A stretch of DNA of 64,000 bases from NCBI RefSeq assembly GCF_029867415.1, contig NW_026705779.1, positions 1 through 64,000 on the forward strand. Reading direction: 5' to 3'. The stretch is from Vicia villosa (Eukaryota; Streptophyta; Magnoliopsida; Fabales; Fabaceae). How positions within the stretch are numbered: the first letter of the stretch is position 1; the number at the start of each line of letters is the position of its first letter. The notes under the pieces were generated by a model. The model was not told the DNA's origin, did not search any database, and saw only the letters and a program-made list of their open reading frames with translations. This document shows positions 11,188 through 21,564 of the stretch, piece after piece. Both the position numbers and the translations under genes were made by a program.

Positions 11188-12580
11188 TGTAGCAACCTGC
11201 CCTAAAAATTAAGATTTTAGAGTCGCCACCTATTCTGAAGGGCGAATAGGAAACCCTACGCAGTTAAGAAATCTGGGTAAGTTATTATAATCAGGTCGAG
11301 GGAAGGTGTTAGGCACCCTCAACCCTTTCCTATGGCTTTGAATCTAAGGTAACATTTTATGGCTAAATTTATTAGGGTTTAATAGCTAAAGAAGTGAATA
11401 GGGGAAAATTGAGATTTTAGGGAGGGGGACTCGCCTTGGTTATCCAAGCGCCTACGTATTTCCTTAGGGAGAATCAGAGTCAACGTAGTTCGGGCACAGG
11501 GTTGTACGCCTTTGAATTGATTATGAAAGTGTTTGAAGGCTTTTTGAATGGTCTGTCGTAGTTTTGGAAGTTGTGATTTCAAAGGCATTTTGAATTGCCT
11601 GATTGAAAAGGATGACAATCCGTAGTATTGTGGTTTAGTGTGTTTTTGAATATTTGGGCGTACAACCCTGATTTGATATGCCACCGTTAGATGCGATGAT
11701 CAATAGATTTGATCAGTATAGCTAACGAATTAATGGGGCATTGTTGGTCACTAGATCGATAGATTCGATGGTCGCGGGCAGCAAATTAAATGTATTTTAA
11801 TTTTGTAATTAAGTCTCATGTTTTATTCTTTTATCTCTCGTCTAATGCGACTAATAGCTTTAGTCGGGTCGAGTAGAGAATTATTCAAGAATTAATTAAA
11901 TTAAAATTAATATTTTTGCCCAAATGGTAATGGGATTGGGCAGACCCTAATGCATGGGTAATCTTCCTAGGGTTTCATGTGATTATAATAATTAAAACTA
12001 ATTAAATAAATTAATCGAAATAATCGAATAATCAGGGAAAATGTTATACTCCTAACCTAATCCTAGTTTTATTATATTAATCCTAATTTTGTAAATTAAT
12101 TAAATCTAACTCTAAATAATTAAATCTAATCAAAATAATTAAATAAACCAAAAAAATGACATAAGAACCTGGTTTTGATCCCATGCAGCTCCTTTGTGAG
12201 GGAGTATGGTAGGGCGACACTCCAGAGGCCATTAGATCCGAGGCTCTGTTCATCCCATGCTGCAGTGACGAGGGTGTACCGTGAACTCTTACATGTTGCG
12301 CGTACTAACCTTGATGATACCAATCCTAATAATCATAAAACAAGTAAATAATGGTAGTAGAATATTCACAAAAAATGATAAAAGACGAATCCTTAGAACG
12401 AGATATATGGGCCATCAGTTTGGGCCCTAATCACCTGTTAATTATGCCCTTGTTTTAACCCAACTTGGTTTATAAGAGAGCGAGTTTGACAATAGAAATG
12501 TCAAACCCTATGGCTCTTAATTTTGACTCTTGATGGATTAAGAGGCGTAGATCTGATCGGGCAAATTTTGGGGTATGACA
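11188..12580 (-). repeat. 3' LTR of the non-autonomous element (1393 bp)
   Basis: Minus-strand start TGTCATACCCC at 12580, end TTGCTACA at 11188. It aligns with the 5' LTR (18795-21564) except that about 1.37 kb present in the 5' LTR after GCGCGTACT is absent here; the join reads GCGCGTACTAACCTTGATG (about 12298-12316). Confidence 0.9.
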
Positions 12581-12596
12581 ACTGCCCCTGTTCAAT
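12581..12596 (-). promoter_or_regulatory. Polypurine tract-like primer for plus-strand synthesis
   Basis: Minus strand reads TTGAACAGGGGCAGT immediately before the LTR start TGTCATACC. It is short but placed exactly where a polypurine tract is expected. Confidence 0.6.
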
Positions 12597-13089
12597 CTTC
12601 TTAAACCTGAAGAGTCGGATAGGCACGTCTGCCTATCATGATCTAAAGGTAGAAGATGATTGAACACTGAGAATGCCCTGAAATTTGCTTTTGTTGGGAA
12701 GAAGTTCTGTGGGAGATGGGCTTACGGATGCCACCCAAGGTAGATACCATTTTTTCAGAATGTGCAGCCAATGCTTTTCGGGAAGAACTGGGTGCTTCGA
12801 TTGTAGCATAGCCTAAAATGGCAACCTGAATTTTATGCAATATTATGAGGCATGCGATGCATGATGCAGGGAGCTTCTCAAAATAAATGAGAGCCATGTA
12901 TGCATATGCATTATGTATGAACGAGGTATGTTAGTTGAATGATGCATGATTGTCAGTTAAAGTATGTTAGTAGTTCTGAAAAGAAAGATAACACCTTTGA
13001 TTGTTATTGATGGTGTTTTGAAAGAGACCACTGCCGAGGGACTAACGTGATAAGAAACCCAATTGAAGAACCCTTTGTAAAACCCTGTG

Positions 13090-13215
13090 TGCCTGGAAAA
13101 GCTCCTAGAAAGGCTGGAATACGTCTTAAAGAAGACTGCCTGGAAAGGTTCCTGAAAAGGATGGAATATGTCTTAAAGAAGACTGCCTAGAAAGGCTCCT
13201 AGAAAGGACTGATAA
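13090..13215. repeat. Short outlier of the GTCTTAAAGAAGAC repeat
   Basis: Two to three copies of a unit of about 45 bp containing CCTGGAAAGG...GTCTTAAAGAAGACTGCC. They are diverged relatives of the larger array at 14032-14470. Confidence 0.7.
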
Positions 13216-13301
13216 TATTCATTTGATTGTAGAATGACCACTATGTGGTTGAAGTGTATTGATAACTCCGTATAGAAGATCCTGATATGGGAAAATAAAT
13301 C

Positions 13302-13722
13302 CCTGCACCGATAGGATCATTTGATATGGTTATAGCAAACTCACCTGCACCAATAGGATCATTTGCCATGGCTATAGCAAACTCACCTGCACCAATAGGA
13401 TTATTTGCTATGGTTATAGCAAACTCACCAGCACCAATAGGATCATTTGCTACGGTTATAGCAAACTCACCTGCACCAATAGGATTATTTGCTACGGTTA
13501 TAGCAAACTCACCTGCACCAATAGGATCATTTGCTATGGTTATAGCAAACTCTCCTGCACCAATAGGATCATTTGCTATGGTTATGGGAAACTCACCTGC
13601 ACCAATAGGATCATTTGCTATGGTTATAGCAAACTCACCTGCACCAATAGGATCATTTGCTATGTTATAGCAAACTCACCTGCACCAATAGGATCATTTG
13701 CTACGATTATAGCAAACTCACC
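13302..13722. repeat. 42-bp minisatellite, about ten units
   Basis: The unit runs from CACCAATAGGATCATTTGCT through ATGGTTATAGC to AAACTCACCTG and repeats every 42 bp. Because 42 is a multiple of three, the plus strand stays open through eight units as a 14-residue repeat ending ANSPAPIGSFA, until a 1-bp loss near 13665. No start context, homology or flanking coding sequence supports a real protein. It lies in the 3' third of the minus-strand element. Confidence 0.9.
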
Positions 13723-14031
13723 TGTATAAATTTCTTGACATGTCTGCAGACTATTAGAAATATGAGAACCCAATAACCTGGTGTTGCGTGTTATACGCAC
13801 AAAGTTAAATTGTATGATTGTAAATGAATGTATATGACCGATGTATATGCGTATGCATGCATGCTGATGCAATCCCAAGATTTTATCTCCTTAAGCTCAT
13901 TGAACCTGTTTAAACCATGTTTGCCCCTATCCCACGGCTATGCTTATGCCGGCTTGGTAATGTTAACGTATGTGGATAATGCTTATGCTTATGCATATAT
14001 TGATTGATGTAACTAGTGGAACGAACTAATG

Positions 14032-14470
14032 TCTCCCATAAGACTACCTGAAAAGGCTTCTAGATTGGATATGAAAATTCGTCTTAAAGAAGACTACCTG
14101 AAAAGGTTTTTAGAAAGGATAAAATTATCTTAATGTAGACTACCTGAAAAGGCTGCGAGATGTCTTAAAAAAGACTACCTAAAAAGGTTCTTGGAAAGGG
14201 TGATGAATGTCTTAGAAAAGACTACCTAGAAAGGTTCTTAGAAAAAGAATGTCTTAAAGAAGACTACCTGAAGAGGTTCCTGGAAAAGATAACAATTCGT
14301 CTTAAAGAAGACTACCTGAAAAGGTTCTTAGAAACATAATGTCTTAAAGAAGACTACCTGAAGAGGTTCCTGGAAAAGATGACAATTCGTCTTAAAGAAG
14401 ACTACCTGAAAAGGTTCCTAGAAAGGATCGTAGGATTTGTCTTAAAGAAGACTACCTGAAAAGGTGTAGT
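14032..14470. repeat. Tandem array of about 42-47-bp units with GTCTTAAAGAAGAC
   Basis: About ten units share GTCTTAAAGAAGACTACCTG followed by AAAAGGTTCCTAGAAAGG. GTCTTaaagAAGAC is a small hairpin. Around 14240-14420 a higher-order duplication of about 89 bp (two units) is visible. Unit length varies more than in the 13302 array. Confidence 0.85.
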
Positions 14471-17385
14471 GTAATGTATCAACCAATGTATGTAATGCGT
14501 GATTTATATGTATTTGCATGACGCTCCAATGATAGGTTGTTGATAACCAAAAGCGTATATAGCTTGTTGGAGTTGTAGGTTTGTTTGATAAGGTGGGGTG
14601 TGATGCCAGCGCGACTTCCCAATCCTTGTTTTTTTGAACTTTGATGATCGTAGTTAGGAGAAAGATTTGTCGAATGTTGTAAAGTGTGAGAACGCCTTTT
14701 CCTTTTACCGTGCGTCTTGCCCCGGTTTGACCCTTTGAATTACTCCACGCCTTTAACCTTTTGAGGTTCTCCACCCCTTTAGCCCTTTGAGGTTCTTCAC
14801 ACCTTTGGATTTGATATCCAATGCCCCAATGTTTAGTGGAAAAAAGATGCCTGTGATCTCCAAGCCATGAGGGAAGTGCCCCAGGAAATAACCTTGTCAT
14901 ATGCTTCGACGTTTGGATTGAAGGGGTATGCCCTTGATCTCCAAGATATGGAGGGCTATCCATAGTGTTCTATCCTTTGAATTTGAATTCTACCCATGTT
15001 TGACATGCCCCTGATTGAGATTGCTTCGAGATGTGACCCAGGTCGATTGGCCCTTTAGGATGAATTCCCCTAGTTAATAGGATGTTCGATTGCATGCCCC
15101 TGTGATCCTTGAAATTTTGCCCCTGTTTAGGAGAACCCCCTAGATGTGGTTCCCCCCATTCCAGAGTCTTTATTAGAAAGATCTCCTTTGATTAAACCAA
15201 TTTCGAGATCTCCTCGATGCTAAGTGTATATTCGTAGACGATGTTGTACCCTTTGAGAAGTAGCTCCAATGCAATGCGTATGCAAGTTTTGGAATCGAAG
15301 TCCTTTATGAATTAGGACTGGATGATTAGAAATGAATGCTTGAAGAAGCGTAGCGATTAGAAATGGTTTTAACAAACCTACGAGTCAGTATAACAAAATC
15401 CTGCTTAATATGCTTTCGTAGTTAACCTTGCCTCAATTAGGACTTTTGAATGTTGTAATTTGGCCTGGTTCATGTTTTAAGAAACAATGGGTATAAGGCT
15501 CAAAGTTTATTTACCCCACCCCTTTCTCCTTGATGTTCTCCGAATCCTAAAAATTCGCCTAATCCAATGAATGTGCTTTGTTTGTAAGAGAATCAGTTTT
15601 AGTTTTGACGTTGAGCAGACGCCTTAGTAGAGATCCAAGCACCGATGTGTTGTTAGATCCAAGCATTGATGAGAAGCTTCGATGATTTAGCAGTCACAAG
15701 ATTATGCTTTGTATTTCGCCTTATCCCTTATTTTTGCATGAACCAATTCCTTTGAATTTGATCCATCGGGATGCCCTAATTTTTGCCTTAGTCGTTTTTG
15801 TTTTCTTTCATGAAATTTCCCATTTTTGACTTAGCGGGCGCTTTTCTCCTTTTTTGAATGCTCCTTTTGAGATATTGATCCTTGGATATTGAATATTGTG
15901 ACTGCCATATTGACTTTGATTTGTCAGCTTCGACTTTGATGCGTCCTCGATCTTGAATGATGTATTGAGGAAGAAGATGTTGTGAATGTTATCTCCATTG
16001 CTTCCTCAATCTTGGATGAACGCGAGGAATAAGATATGCTTGAACCTTTGCTTTGCTTGATCCTTGCGCTTGAACCTCTGCTTCATTGATTGACTCTCTT
16101 GACAACCAAAACACACCATTGAATTATCGAAATCTACCCTGCCCCTGGTTAAAATCAAGACTTATTTGAAAAGTAGAAACAAACTCCAACTCCTGGCTCG
16201 AGGGGGTAACAAGGGATTAACATCCTTATATCTCCACTGTTTGGGAGTTGAAACAATGCCTGTACATCCTCGGCTCGGTCTTACCTTGAAAGCATACGTT
16301 TAGCTGGACTTAGTTATTTGCATTCGTCATTCTCCCTTAAGTTTGTTAATAACCTTAAATTTGAAATAAAATAGAATAGAAGCATGCGAGTGAATCGATT
16401 CCAAAACCAGTGTAGTCATCCCATTAGAATTACTAATCCGAAGGCACAAATTTTATCTTGAGTAACACTTAGCGATCGTAGGGATTGAACTTCTGAGCAT
16501 GGCAAAACCTATTGATCCTAGGGGTAATCTCCTTTGTAAATCCGTTGACCTTGTTTTACTCTTTAGTTCATGGACTTGTAGAAGTAAGGGTAACCTCGAA
16601 TTTTCCTTGGGCACGTCAGACCTGTCGGGAATGAATTGTTAGCGGTGGGTTTTCGTCGTATCGGAACTTCATGAGTTTCCTTTAACTAAACCTCTTTTGC
16701 TTTTCCTAAGGATAGTATCACACCATTCGTAACCTTCAGAGCCCGTAGATTGATAGAGAACACCTATGACCCTTTTTCCCCTTGGTGAGGAGTTAACATA
16801 TGTCGCATTCCCTCCGTCGTAGTTATGCGTATTTGTTTAGGATATTGCCCCAGTTGGACTAATCCTTGCCCCCAGGTTATCGTAGAGCGTCCTTGTAACT
16901 TTGATATGTTCTAAGATGAACCCCTTTTATTACTAGATACCCCTTGTGTGTATCTATGAGGGAACTCTTTTGTTGAACTAATCCTTGCTCGACAATAACC
17001 TTGTTTGTATTTATAATCCTGTTACGACAAGGCATGGACATGCGTTTGGCATGGTGAAAGACATCCCTTTTTTCTTAGTACGACCAAGATCATTCTTGAT
17101 GTTTTACCCTCCTTTCTCCGTAGTTTATGATCCTTTGATTTTTCTCCATGAGTCTCGGAAATCGGCTTGCACGGAAAGTGTGGATGCGGGCGAAGATAGA
17201 AATGCAAATGTAAATGTATGAATGCATGAAAATGCAAATGCATGCGTATGCGAGAGACTCCTTGTATTATAACTCCGTGTATGCAATGCAGACGTGTGAC
17301 ATATGATCCTAGGGATAGCCTTAGAGGCGACATTAGACCCTCGTGGAATCTTTGCAGGATATATGTTATGACACGCTAAGGGAAA
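14471..17385 (-). other. Interior of the non-autonomous element, no gene recognised
   Basis: About 2.9 kb without repeats or recognisable domains. The longest frame (14442-14963, minus, 173 codons) shows no retroelement motif and overlaps a tandem array, so it is not called. Two phrases recur, 'gccccTg' and 'cctttgaatt', but without regular spacing. Confidence 0.6.
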
Positions 17386-18083
17386 TCCCTTAGATTAGGG
17401 AGTATGCAGAAGGTAGCGGCTGGTGACCGTTCAAGACAGTCACCAAATCTCATGGCCATCGAGAGGCCAATCGACATGTACCAATGAAGTTGTCCCTCGT
17501 GGGAAGGTTCTCTATGCGGAACACAACCTATCTAAGGACGATATCGGACGAAGAGAAATCCCTACAAGCCAGGGACGAAAGATGTATAAATGGAGTTCCA
17601 AACCCTACAAGTTAGAGGGTGTGCGGGAATAAGCACGAGGAGACCGTTCAAGACAGTCACTGAATCGCATGGCCATCGAGAGGCCAATTGACGTATGCTA
17701 ATGAGGGTGTCCTTCAGGGGAAGGACGCGTAGTTGTAAAGACACATAGACATAAAAGAAAATCCCTACAGGCTAGGGAGTTCGTAGGAGCAAGCACGAGG
17801 TGACCGTTCAAGACAGTCACTAGATCGCATGGCCATCGAGAGGCCAATCGACGTGCGTAAACGAGGATGTCCTTCGTGGGAAGGACACGTAGTCGTAAAA
17901 ATACAGAGATATGAAAAGAAAATCCCTACAGGCTAGGGAGTGCATAAATCCAGGTGCGGGGTGACTGTTCATGACAATCACTAAGTCTCATGGCCATCGA
18001 GAGGCCAATCAACGCGCGTAAATGGAGGCATCCTTCGTGGGAAGGACATGGTCTTAGAAATAGGGTCCCTGCAGGCCAGGGAA
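17386..18083. repeat. Tandem array of multi-stem-loop modules
   Basis: Four units start at about 17422, 17639, 17799 and 17960, giving periods of about 217, 160 and 161 bp. Each carries, in order, short inverted repeats: GGTGAC..GTCACC (11-base loop), TGGCC atcgaga GGCCA, TCCTT cgtggg AAGGA, and TCCCT acaggct AGGGA. The second is identical in all four units. An extra copy of the last stem precedes unit 1 (17386-17401), and a variant in unit 1 (17602-17620) reads ACCCT..AGGGT, where both sides of one pair changed together. In element orientation the array lies about 0.7-1.4 kb after the 5' LTR. Confidence 0.85.
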
Positions 18084-18774
18084 CGCGTAAGAATACCTGC
18101 AAAATTAACACGCAAGACATTCGCAGTATATAAATTGCACATAATAAGCACATAAGCACATAAGCCCTAGGTTCATAGGTTTGACGTAACGGCTTAGGGT
18201 GCCTACCCTTCCCATTGGTATGTTCTAGAAGGTCTCATGGGGTCGTTCGTAGCAGCCGAGACTTTTTGTCTCTTTGGATTTTAGAACAACTCATTTATCC
18301 ATGAGGTTCGATTTTTAGGGGTAGGTTCCTAGAGAGATCAGCCAAATACCAAGTCCATCCCTCAACAAGGTCAAGCCTCATATCAGACCTTTCCGGATAT
18401 TCAACCCACTCTGAGTGGAATTATAATAAGACTCGTAGGCGATGTATTTCCCCTCTGGTCTTAAATATAATTCCCACGCTTAGGTTTTAAAAACAATTTA
18501 TATACAACCCAGAAGATGCAGTAAAATAACAAATATTCAGATAAACAAATATTTAATTAAATTACTGTAAATAAATGAAATGGCTATAAATAAATGAAAT
18601 TGCGAATAAATAAATAAATAAATAAATAAATTTAAATATTTATAAAAAAACCCTAAACCCTAAAATGGCGAATTAGCCAAACCCTAAAAATTTCACCAAA
18701 AACCTAAACCGTTTACCAAAAAACCTAAACCCTCTCAAGCCTTAGGAGCATAATAATTCACCATTATAGTTTTA
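18084..18774 (-). other. 5' leader of the non-autonomous element
   Basis: Untranslated leader between the stem-loop array and the primer site. It has an AAAT run ((aaat)n near 18609-18630) and a few CCCTAAA-like words. No gene. Confidence 0.6.
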
Positions 18775-18792
18775 TCCCCAGCAGAGTCGCCA
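18775..18792 (-). promoter_or_regulatory. Primer binding site
   Basis: Minus strand TGGCGACTCTGCTGGGGA, two bases from the 5' LTR end. The TGG start is that of a tRNA 3'-CCA complement. It resembles the sites of Tat/Ogre elements; a tRNA-Arg partner is likely but unverified. Confidence 0.75.
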
Positions 18793-18794
18793 GC

Positions 18795-21564
18795 TGTAGC
18801 AACCTGCCCTAAAAATTAAGATTTTAGAGTCGCCACCTATTCTGAAGGGCGAATAGGAAACCCTACGCAGTTAAGAAATCTGGGTAAGTTATTATAATCA
18901 GGTCGAGGGAAGGTGTTAGGCACCCTCAACCCTTTCCTATGGCTTTGAATCTAAGGTAACGTTTTATGGCTAAATTTATTAGGGTTTAATAGCTAAATAA
19001 GTGAATAGGGGAAAAATTGAGATTTTAGGGAGGGGGACTCGCCTTGGTTATCCAAGTGCCTACGTATCTCCTTAGGGAGAATCAGAGTCAACGTAGTTCG
19101 GGCACAGGGTTGTACGCCTTTGAATTGATTATGAAAGTGTTTGAAGGCTTTTTGAATGGTCTGTCGTAGTTTTGGAAGTTGTGATTTGAAAGGCATTTTG
19201 AATTGCCTGATTGAAAAGGATGAAAATCCGTAGTATCGTGGTTTAGTGTGTTTTTGAATATTTGGGCGTACAACCCTGATTTGATATGTCACCGTTAGAT
19301 GCGATGATCAATAGATTTGATCAATATAGCTAACGGATTAATGGGGCATTGCTGGTTACTAGATCGATAGATTCGATCGTCGCAGGCAGCAAATTAAATG
19401 TATTTTAATTTTGTAATTAAGTCTCATGTTTTATTCTTTTATCTCTCGTCTAATGCGACTAATAGCTTTAGTCGGGTCGAGTAGAGAATTATTCAAGAAT
19501 TAATTAAATTAAAATTAATATTTTTGCCCAAATGGTAATGGGATTGGGCAGACCCTAATGCATGGGTAATCTTCCTAGGGTTTCATGTGATTATAATAAT
19601 TAAAACTAATTAAATAAATTAATCGAAATAATCGAATAATCGGGGAAAATGTTATACTCCTAACCTAATCCTAGTTTTATTATATTAATCCTAATTTTGT
19701 AAATTAATTAAATCTAACTCTAAATAATTAAATCTAATCAAAATAATTAAATAAACCAAAAAAATGACATAAGAACCTGGTTTTGATCCCATGCAGCTCC
19801 TTTGTGAGGGAGTATGGTAGGGCGACGCTCCAGAGGCCATTAGATCCAAGGCTCTGTTCATCCCATGGTGCAGTGACGAGGGTGTAGCGTGAACTCTTAC
19901 ATGCTGCGCGTACTAGATCTTTGAACCAAATGTAACAAAGAAATTAAACCAAAATAATGCCATACCCAGGGATAGAACCCAGGTCTTGCCAGTTACCAAT
20001 ACTCCTTCATACCACCTGTGCTGCGCATATTCGTTGTAACATAACGCTTTAGCATTCTTTCAAATATTTTGAGCTTTTCCCATCATAAATGTACCAGCAG
20101 TATTTCGAAACGTGGCTTTGGGATTTAATAAAATAAAACCACCAAGACATTTCCAATCCCTCGTGAAACACCACAAAAGATGAGATCTTATCCCTTTCCT
20201 TTCTTCTTTCTCGGTCCTTTCTGAACAACAACAACATATACACCGCTTCTTCTCCTACTTCCATGGCTTCTTCTTCTCAACTCAAATGAACAACTTCTCC
20301 TTATCATAAGTCGCGATGCTTCTGATCCTCACCTTCTTCGATTCAACCCTCTGCTAATATTCTCCCTCTCCGATCCAACCCTATGCACCGTATTTGATGT
20401 GAAGCCGCGATTTGGAATGAGCCTCGTCGCTGGAGCTTCGTCGGAGTTCTTTGATGGTACGCGGTTGATACTGTCCGGCGCTACGGCGGTTGTTGAGTGG
20501 ACGGGTTTCTTCCGCCTGCGTGTTGGCCGGTTCGGATCCGAGGCAGTGTTGTTGTGCGTTTTTTCCGCCTCCCCCTTTTCTGAGTTCTCCCTTTGATTTA
20601 AATAGTTAGGGTTAGTGATTAGGATTAGGAATTTTTAGATTGAATTGTGTTATTGTTGTAACCGATTTGTAATTGATTCAGAATATATTTGATTGGATTT
20701 CGATTTACAGATTTGATTCAATGATAACTTTTGATTCACTCACTAAAGATATATTCTTGTTTAGTTTGATTAAGATTTTGTCCAGATTTGATTTGTTGCC
20801 ACAAAACTATGTATTGTTTCTTTCCTTTTCCGTGAATTTGCGCCTTGTTTGATTACTGGACTTGTGTTTTTTTTCTTGGGCTGGAGGTGGAGGGAAGTTT
20901 GGGTTGTTGAAACTGGGAAAGAGGCGGCGCCGGCTTGAGGTAGGAGAAAATGAACAGTCTCCTAACCTATTTTGGCCCTTTTGACTTCGGTCAACCTTAG
21001 TAATAAAAAAAGATATTACACTAATATTAACATGTATCAATTAACAACTAAGGATACCAATTAATACATATTTAAGTAGTATAAACAAAATTACTAATAA
21101 CACAAGAAATGGTTTACTATATGATATTGACTAATCACATGCCCCTCCCTCCCCTTTTTTTTCGAAAATACATATGTAAGATTTTTAAAGAAAACAAGGG
21201 TTTTTTTTCAAAAGTGGGCTCAAATTTTAATTGGGCTTACCACACACCCACTATTTTTGAATACACCTTCTTTTTTATTTAAAAGTTAATAACCTTGATG
21301 ATACCAATCCTAATAATCATAAAACAAGTAAATAATGGTAGTAGAATATCCACAAAAAATGATAAAAGACGAATCCTTAGAACGAGATATATGGGCCATC
21401 AGTTTGGGCCCTAATCACCTGTTAATTATGCCCTTGTTTTAACCCAACTTGGTTTATAAGAGAGCGAGTTTGACAATAGAAATGTCAAACCCTATGGCTC
21501 TTAATTTTGACTCTTGATGGATTAAGAGGCGTAGAACTGATCGGGCAAATTTTGGGGTATGACA
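18795..21564 (-). repeat. 5' LTR of the non-autonomous element (2770 bp)
   Basis: Matches the 3' LTR at both ends. Between about 19917 and 21288 it holds about 1.37 kb missing from the other LTR. The extra part includes a tRNA-like segment (19945-20040) and a GC-richer stretch (20330-20560). Its plus strand has a brief frame starting MKPRFGMSLVAG (20399) that I cannot assign. As LTRs are copied from one template, either the 3' LTR lost this part or the 5' LTR gained it after insertion. Confidence 0.85.
19945..20040 (-). other. tRNA-like A-box/B-box segment in the 5' LTR
   Basis: Minus strand: GCGCAGCACAGGTGGTATG (A-box-like), then GACCTGGGTTCTATCCC (B-box-like, consensus GGTTCRANYCY). The layout, including the leading GCGC, echoes the Ogre-like LTR segments at 577 and 31831. 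Confidence 0.5.

Larger units (their letters stand above)
11188..21564 (-). mobile_element. Complete non-autonomous LTR retrotransposon (LARD-like), 10.4 kb
   Basis: Both LTR ends are visible (TGTCATACCCC... to ...GGTTGCTACA read on the minus strand). The element is flanked by a perfect 5-bp duplication CAATC (11183-11187 and 21565-21569). A primer site TGGCGACTCTGCTGGGGA follows the 5' LTR and a short purine tract AACAGGGGCAGT precedes the 3' LTR. The 6.2-kb interior has no gag, protease, integrase or RT that I can find on either strand. It must depend on proteins from a relative. A diverged solo LTR of the same superfamily is at 43200-45742. Aligned LTR parts differ at only about 20-25 positions by eye, so insertion was recent. 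The primer site resembles those of Tat/Ogre-type Ty3/gypsy elements; this affiliation is inferred. Confidence 0.85.

Noticed and set aside
13326..13670. Open frame of 14-residue repeats (ANSPAPIGSFA) as a repeat protein
   Set aside because: It is a by-product of a 42-bp minisatellite, on the strand opposite to the element. No promoter, family or flanking coding sequence.
14442..14963. 173-codon minus-strand frame as gag of the non-autonomous element
   Set aside because: No gag core or zinc knuckle; its end lies in a tandem array.
17386..18083. Regularly spaced repeats with hairpins as a CRISPR array
   Set aside because: Units are about 160 bp tandem copies without unique spacers, inside a eukaryotic retrotransposon.
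18648..18735. CCCTAAA words as interstitial telomere
   Set aside because: Only two adjacent copies, the rest are variants in a leader sequence; too few.
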